Shown here one piece after another: positions 59,415-64,000 of a stretch of DNA of 64,000 bases. The position numbers were made by a program, and so were the translations under genes. The notes under the pieces were generated by a model. It saw only the letters and a program-made list of their open reading frames with translations, was not told the DNA's origin and did no database searches. Source of the DNA: Gnetum montanum (lineage: Eukaryota > Streptophyta > Gnetopsida > Gnetales > Gnetaceae); assembly GCA_015680685.1 (NCBI GenBank), contig MNCI01035648.1, positions 294,599-358,598 on the forward strand. Reading direction: 5' to 3'. Positions within the stretch are counted from its first letter, which is position 1, and the number at the start of each line of letters is the position of its first letter.

Positions 59415-62190
59415 ATGGCCCCAAAGAGACTAGCAGCTAAAGGACCTTCCCATCATGGAAGCAAAAGACCAAGAGGTCATGGGAGAGGCCAAGCGGGGGG
59501 AACAAAATCCACAAGCTAAGTGTGTAGAGCAAGAGGTCCAATCATATAGCATCCATCAACAAACTCCTACTACCAAGCACTTAGCTCAAGGAGAGGTAGA
59601 AGTTCCATTAGCACCTGAACAAGGACAATGTCTCATGCTATCTCTGGAATGCCTCCAGGCCATACAAGAAAGGTCTATTATGTCCATAGTCATTGTGGAA
59701 CTGAACTTTGGTCCTATCATGGAATTTTCTCTAGAATCAATAAAATGCAACTCCAAGCATCTCCATTATGGCCTACCTTATCCAACAGTGGTGAATGGTA
59801 TTTGGGAGAAACCTACCAATTTTGACAAAATAAACAAGTTGATGCAATAGTGAAAATTGAAGGAGTTTCCATGCCATACTCAATAGAGGCAATTGCAAAA
59901 GCCCTCAACATCCAAAATGAAGGGGCAAATGTGGCACAAATCTCAACAAGATCAAAAACTAATGCTAAAAGCCTATAGTTACAAAGGGCATATTGAAAAG
60001 AAGATAAATACTATAGTGAGCTCATAGCAAAAGAGAAAATATACTTCAAGATTGAAACCTACCACCTATTTTCAACTAAAAATCTTAACAAAATATCCAC
60101 ATGTGGCTAGAGGAAGCACAATCCTAATGGAAAAATTCAATGCTAACATTGCCCATTTGTTTTTCCTCGAAATCCAAAGGCGGTTTGAAGAGAAGAAGGT
60201 AGGGAAACTGACACTTCCATTTCCTTGCCTCATCAGGAAGCTATGCCAAAAGTGCAAAATCCTGGGATATACCAATGATGTCTCAAGGAAGGCCCAAAAT
60301 GCTTCCTATGGAGAAATGTTCAAGTTGGTGCCACCAAAGAAAGATCAAGTGGAGAAGTCAACAAGCACTGAGGAAGCTACAACTTCCACTCTTGATGATA
60401 ACATTCCCACTACCAGTTAGTAGCAACAACTAGGGCCTAGTAGCCAACTACAATCTAAAAAACAATAGCAATAACAAAAAAATTACCACCATTGCCATGG
60501 GACTACATATCATCCATGAGCCATTTGCAACAAATTGTAGAAATAATAAGTTTGGTAAAAATGGAGGGGACCAATTTGTATAAAGTATGGGAGAGCTTCG
60601 TCAGGCACACCATATCCATAGACCTAGCAAGTGGGCAACTGTCACTCTAGATAGAAGAAGAGGATAACTAGGCATAGCAAATTTCCAAGAATGCTGCATC
60701 ATTCCAAGTTATGCTTGAAATTGGTGAAGGTGCCATAGTTGTGATCATGCAACACCAAGATGTAGCAGGAGTCACAAAGGTCATTACTAACCACATTAAG
60801 AAATATTTCAATGTTCTTGTTGTGCCACTAACTAATATCTCTAGAGCATGGGATGCTCAAATGCTTACTGAAACCTTGATGACTCCTACAAAGCATGAAG
60901 ATATTTTGGACAAATTTCTATGGTTGGGCTAAGTCATGCAAAATCCCTTTGATATCTCCAATGATATCACTACAATTCAGTCTAATTTGATAGCCACAAA
61001 GGAGAAGTTGGTCATGGAAAAAAATAGAGCTAAACATGCAAAAAATGAAGTGTAGTGGCTAAAAGTAAAGTTGGCGAATTTGAGAGCTGAAAGGAAAGAC
61101 CCTGCACAGTTCAAGAAAAATTTAGAATTGACCATGTGAAGCAGTTGATTATCCATAATATGCAGATGGAGAAAGAGAAGGAGAAGGAAGTGTGGGATGC
61201 ATCAGTGATAGAAACCCGAATGTATGCACATGCCAAAACACTCACCACCTTACAAGAGAAAAATAAATAGTTAGCTATTGATAACGCTTGGTTGACAAAC
61301 ATTGAAAGGCAAAAGAATTTTCTTGAGGAGAGCATCCAATAGCTCCTAGAAAAATTGGTCAGAATCAACCAAGACATGAGTTGCTTGGCTAGAGAGAACC
61401 AGAACCTTTCAATAGAAGAAGTCCACACTATCTAACAAAAATTAGTAATATAAGTCAATGCATGGCAGAATAAGACCAAGAAGCATAAGCAAATCAAAGA
61501 GCACTTTAGAGACCAAGTGGACATGTACAAATAGACAAATTAAAAAGAAATCCGAATGGAAAAGGCTAGAATTAGTTCTCTCTTTGCCCAGAATCTAGAA
61601 TGACAATCCATCTTGGATAACCTTGCCCATGTCCACTAGGTTGAAGTGAAGAATAAATACCCGTAGATAGAGGACTTGGTAGAATACATGGGGTTAGCAA
61701 ATCTCTAATATGCTAACTTGGCCATGTTAATAGTAAGTAGGCCAAGAACGAGCTAGAGCAGTAGGTAGTGACAATTTATGCTATGCTTGAGAAAGAGTTT
61801 GTCAATAGAAAGGATGCATTACAAAAGTTACATGTGGCCAACTTTGAGCTAGAAATTATTAAAGCCAACTACCACGAGCAAAAATATGTAGCAACAAACC
61901 TAGTACTTTACATCTTAGATTATCAAGAACTTAAAAATATGGACAAAGCATTTGAAGAGGAAAGACAACAGTTTATAGCTTGGTATGTAGAAGAAAATAA
62001 TATGTTTTTGCAACTGCCATGCACATGAGATGTACCCACTCCATCCAACATCACACAACCAACATGGATGGCACATGTTCCTAGGATAGAAGAAGAGAAG
62101 CTTTAGGCACTCTTAAACTGCTATCAATTTTAGAAGCTTGACGAATAAGGGAAGAATTTTATGGAAGACCCTTTACCATCTAGAACATGA
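59415..62190 (+). pseudogene. A accessory ORF (aORF), same family as the B aORF
   Basis: About 925 codons from MAPKRLAAKG to a TGA at 62,188, almost the length of the B copy (2,776 against 2,789 bp). Matching blocks in order: IMSIVIVELNFGP, EKIYFKIETYHLFS, GKLTLPFPCLIRKLC, LEIGEGAIVVIMQHQDVAG, DPAQFKKNLELTM, then a long coiled coil (61,000-62,000) and LQLPCT-stop-DVPTPSNI. A frameshift at the GGGGGG run near 59,496 moves the frame, and others follow near 59,850 and 60,110. Where B has TAG in MQH-stop-D, A has Gln; where A has TAG after LWLG, B has Gln. Unknown role. The 3' position resembles env-like genes, but no signal peptide or membrane segment was seen. Confidence 0.7.
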
Positions 62191-62380
62191 TCTAGATTGA
62201 GCTACTTTAAACTTTGTTTTTTGTCTTGTCATGTTACTGTGTCATTATTCTAAAACACCACTGTGACATTCTAAGTCATGTAAATAGTTAGTAAGTTATG
62301 TTAAGTCGAATCTATCTCCCAATTTTGTAAGGCACTCTATTGTCATTTTTATTTTAACTTAAGGACAAGTTTCCAATCAA
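62191..62380 (+). other. Non-coding 3' region of A
   Basis: Between the aORF stop and the polypurine tract; contains CTTAAGGACAAG, similar to CTCAAGGACAAG just before the E polypurine tract at 51,958. Confidence 0.5.
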
Positions 62381-62391
62381 TCATAGGGTTA
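62381..62391 (+). other. A polypurine tract (decayed)
   Basis: TCATAGGGTTA directly before TGATAAAG. Compare TCATGGGGGTA in B; the changes are G-to-A and G-to-T. Confidence 0.6.
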
Positions 62392-63284
62392 TGATAAAGT
62401 CAAATTTTTATTTGTTATAATATCATATCTACGATATCATAGCAACAATGTCATAGATATGATGTCATAACCCATGCTTTGTCATAATTGATATGATGTC
62501 TCTGGATGTGTGCATCCTTATAAATAATAACACTTGGATGCACAATCAACAACTTTTCCACTCCACTCTTAGTAGAACTCTTGCTATTTGTTTTTGTAGT
62601 TAGTGATAGAGTGAATGCCCACAGTGTGATGTTTAGCAATTGTGCAGAATCTTTATTCAAGTGAAATTTACTTGGGCACACTTCATGATTGGAAATAAAA
62701 ATTGAGATTACTTCTCATCATTTTAGCATCCAATTAGTTTACTATTTTACCTAGATTAATTTTCATGTTTACTTAGTTAAAGCTTTACATTTTCCAACTA
62801 TTGTGCTTTATTTTTTCATTAGTAAAGTGAAATGAGTACAACTAGTTTGGAGTGCTTAAGTGTAATCATTTGATAATCTTAGTAGTGTTACTACTTGGTT
62901 TGCCCAATCGCATAATGCTCAATAACCCAGTAACGATTACATAAACCCAAGGTGTGTACAATAGACCAAGACCAAATGCTCATTGCTATAGGCTAGAGTA
63001 GATTTACATCACTTTGATTACTTAGATTTACATTTTTATTCTCAACTTTCATTACGTTTGTAACTAGGAGTAATCAGAGCCTAACAACATCAACTAATCA
63101 TATGCCTCACTAAGAGTTAAACCATACACTAGAACTTAACTAACTAGAAGTGGAAAGACAACAATCTCGAACTTAACATCAATTACTAGCATAATTACAT
63201 TTTCTGTTCATGAATTACGATTTGATCATAGCCTAGAACTTGTGACTTGTATGGTAGAGTGTTGGGACACTCCACCACTCATCA
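62392..63284 (+). repeat. A 3' LTR (893 bp)
   Basis: Starts TGATAAAG, ends CCACTCATCA. GATATC at 62,433, GATGTC at 62,461 and near 62,493, TATAAATA at 62,519-62,526. From about 62,537 on it matches the split A 5' LTR. Confidence 0.82.
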
Positions 63285-64000
63285 CTATTATACTTCTCTG
63301 CACTTTCTCGTTTCTTAAGCTCTCCTTCTTCTTTGGCCACTTGGTTTATGAGCCTTTGGATCTAATGGTTCTTAGCTCAGAAAGTCTTCCTTGGGCATAG
63401 ACCCTAAGGGTTATCCTTATTTCAATCATGATCCCATCCATGAAATGGTGCAGCTCATCTCGTTGGAAGTATCCATGGCTTGGGCATCGGTGCAATAGGG
63501 AGTATTACCTACTTAAGGTTGCATCCAAGGACATATGATTACCTTGTTTCTAGCCTTAGATTTTCCTCTGCAAATTGGACACTCTAGAGTATGTTTGATA
63601 TTTGTTATTGAACAGCTCCAACATCATACTTCATTTGTGGATGGATTCTAATTCTAAGGACTAGTACCAAATTTTAACTTCTTTTATGAGTGTCCTAGGG
63701 AACAGTTTCAACTTTTTTCATTCATTATCAACATTTTGCAAGACATAGGCACCATGAAAGGCTTGTAAATGGTTTTATGGATCTAAGTTATATCCCCTCT
63801 CAAATCTAGGGATATTGTTCATATCCAAGCTTTTAATGCAACTATCCTTGAAGTGCCTGGTTCAAATTCTGATAGCCTTTGAAATATTTAGCATGTTCCT
63901 TGTAGCTAGCATAGGCTCATTGTAGTCATAAAGGTCTTGGTGGCACCTATCATGGCCATGATGCCTATGATGAGTCTTGCTATGGCTCTTTCTTTCTGGT
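63285..64000 (-). pseudogene. Gag relic F, running off the right edge
   Basis: Read leftward from 64,000, it has the gag core and then HRCPSHGYFQ-type and LRVYAQGRLSELRTI segments, closest to the E gag (HRCPSHGYSQLDQLHH, LRVYAQGQLLEL) and related to the B gag. It stops at the A LTR end, where the frame is NQVAKEEGELKKRESAEKYN. So A appears to have inserted into F, or F was broken here by another event. The other half of F was not found left of 26.7 kb. Several frameshifts and TAG stops. Confidence 0.65.

Larger units (their letters stand above)
26668..63284 (+). mobile_element. Element A: composite gypsy-type LTR element carrying nested insertions
   Basis: Two similar LTRs in the same orientation bound this interval. 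The left one is split into 26,668-26,912 and 35,384-35,893 by element B; the right one is 62,392-63,284. Next to the left LTR lie a decayed primer-site candidate and a gag start. Next to the right LTR lie the accessory ORF and a polypurine tract. That the two ends belong to one insertion is inference. The family, orientation and order fit, but pol is missing and about 20 kb of other material (C, D, E and a gene-like segment) lies between. Two separate A-family copies are the alternative. Confidence 0.5.

Noticed and set aside
1918-62190. Reassigned genetic code with TAG read as Gln
   Set aside because: TAG also stands where a homologous copy has Trp, TGA stands for Arg or Trp, CAG is still used for Gln, and frameshifts are present. 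Decay of methylated DNA explains all of this.

Overview
The window looks like a heterochromatic stretch of a large land-plant nuclear genome, most likely a gymnosperm (inference). It is AT-rich, has no long intact ORF, is packed with nested and decayed Ty3/gypsy LTR retrotransposons, and carries a fragment of a plant-type Aurora kinase. No intact host gene, rRNA, tRNA or CRISPR was recognised. Names A to H are labels used only here.

Left part (1-26,667). 1-1,560 is a degenerate tandem array with a period near 185 bp. 1,918-6,928 (+) is a decayed gene G with about eight exons and good splice sites, ending in a coiled-coil region. 7,690-10,940 (-) and 13,745-17,000 (+) are two gag-protease relics of one family, H1 and H2, arranged head to head around LTR-like sequence. 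From 17.3 to 26.7 kb lie an Aurora-kinase pseudogene, a possible Ulp1-protease fragment, and several short repeat arrays.

Right part (26,668-64,000). This is a Russian doll. Element A (+) has a 5' LTR split by element B, a gag start at 36.0 kb, a post-pol block at 57.3-59.1 kb, an accessory ORF (aORF) at 59.4-62.2 kb and a 3' LTR at 62.4-63.3 kb. Element B (-, 26,913-35,383) is complete at its ends: LTRs, a 5-bp target duplication with one mismatch, a tRNA-Asp-type primer site and a polypurine tract. Inside A also lie two copies of a copia-like LTR (C), a CpG-rich gene-like segment (38.2-38.7 kb), and a Tat-type gypsy D (40.5-55.6 kb) interrupted by another gypsy, E (43.1-52.8 kb). The right edge (63.3-64.0 kb) is a minus-strand gag relic F.

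Most notable: A and B share an unassigned accessory protein of about 925 codons, placed after pol and just behind a 67-73 nt intron. Further upstream both have a TATA-like site and a polypurine-like G tract. The two copies have stops at different homologous positions, so the ancestor was open. Stops are mostly TAG, as expected from C-to-T decay of methylated DNA. A 55-N gap sits exactly where B lacks pol, and a 202-bp inverted duplicate in D/E is bracketed by single Ns, so parts of the structure may be assembly effects.
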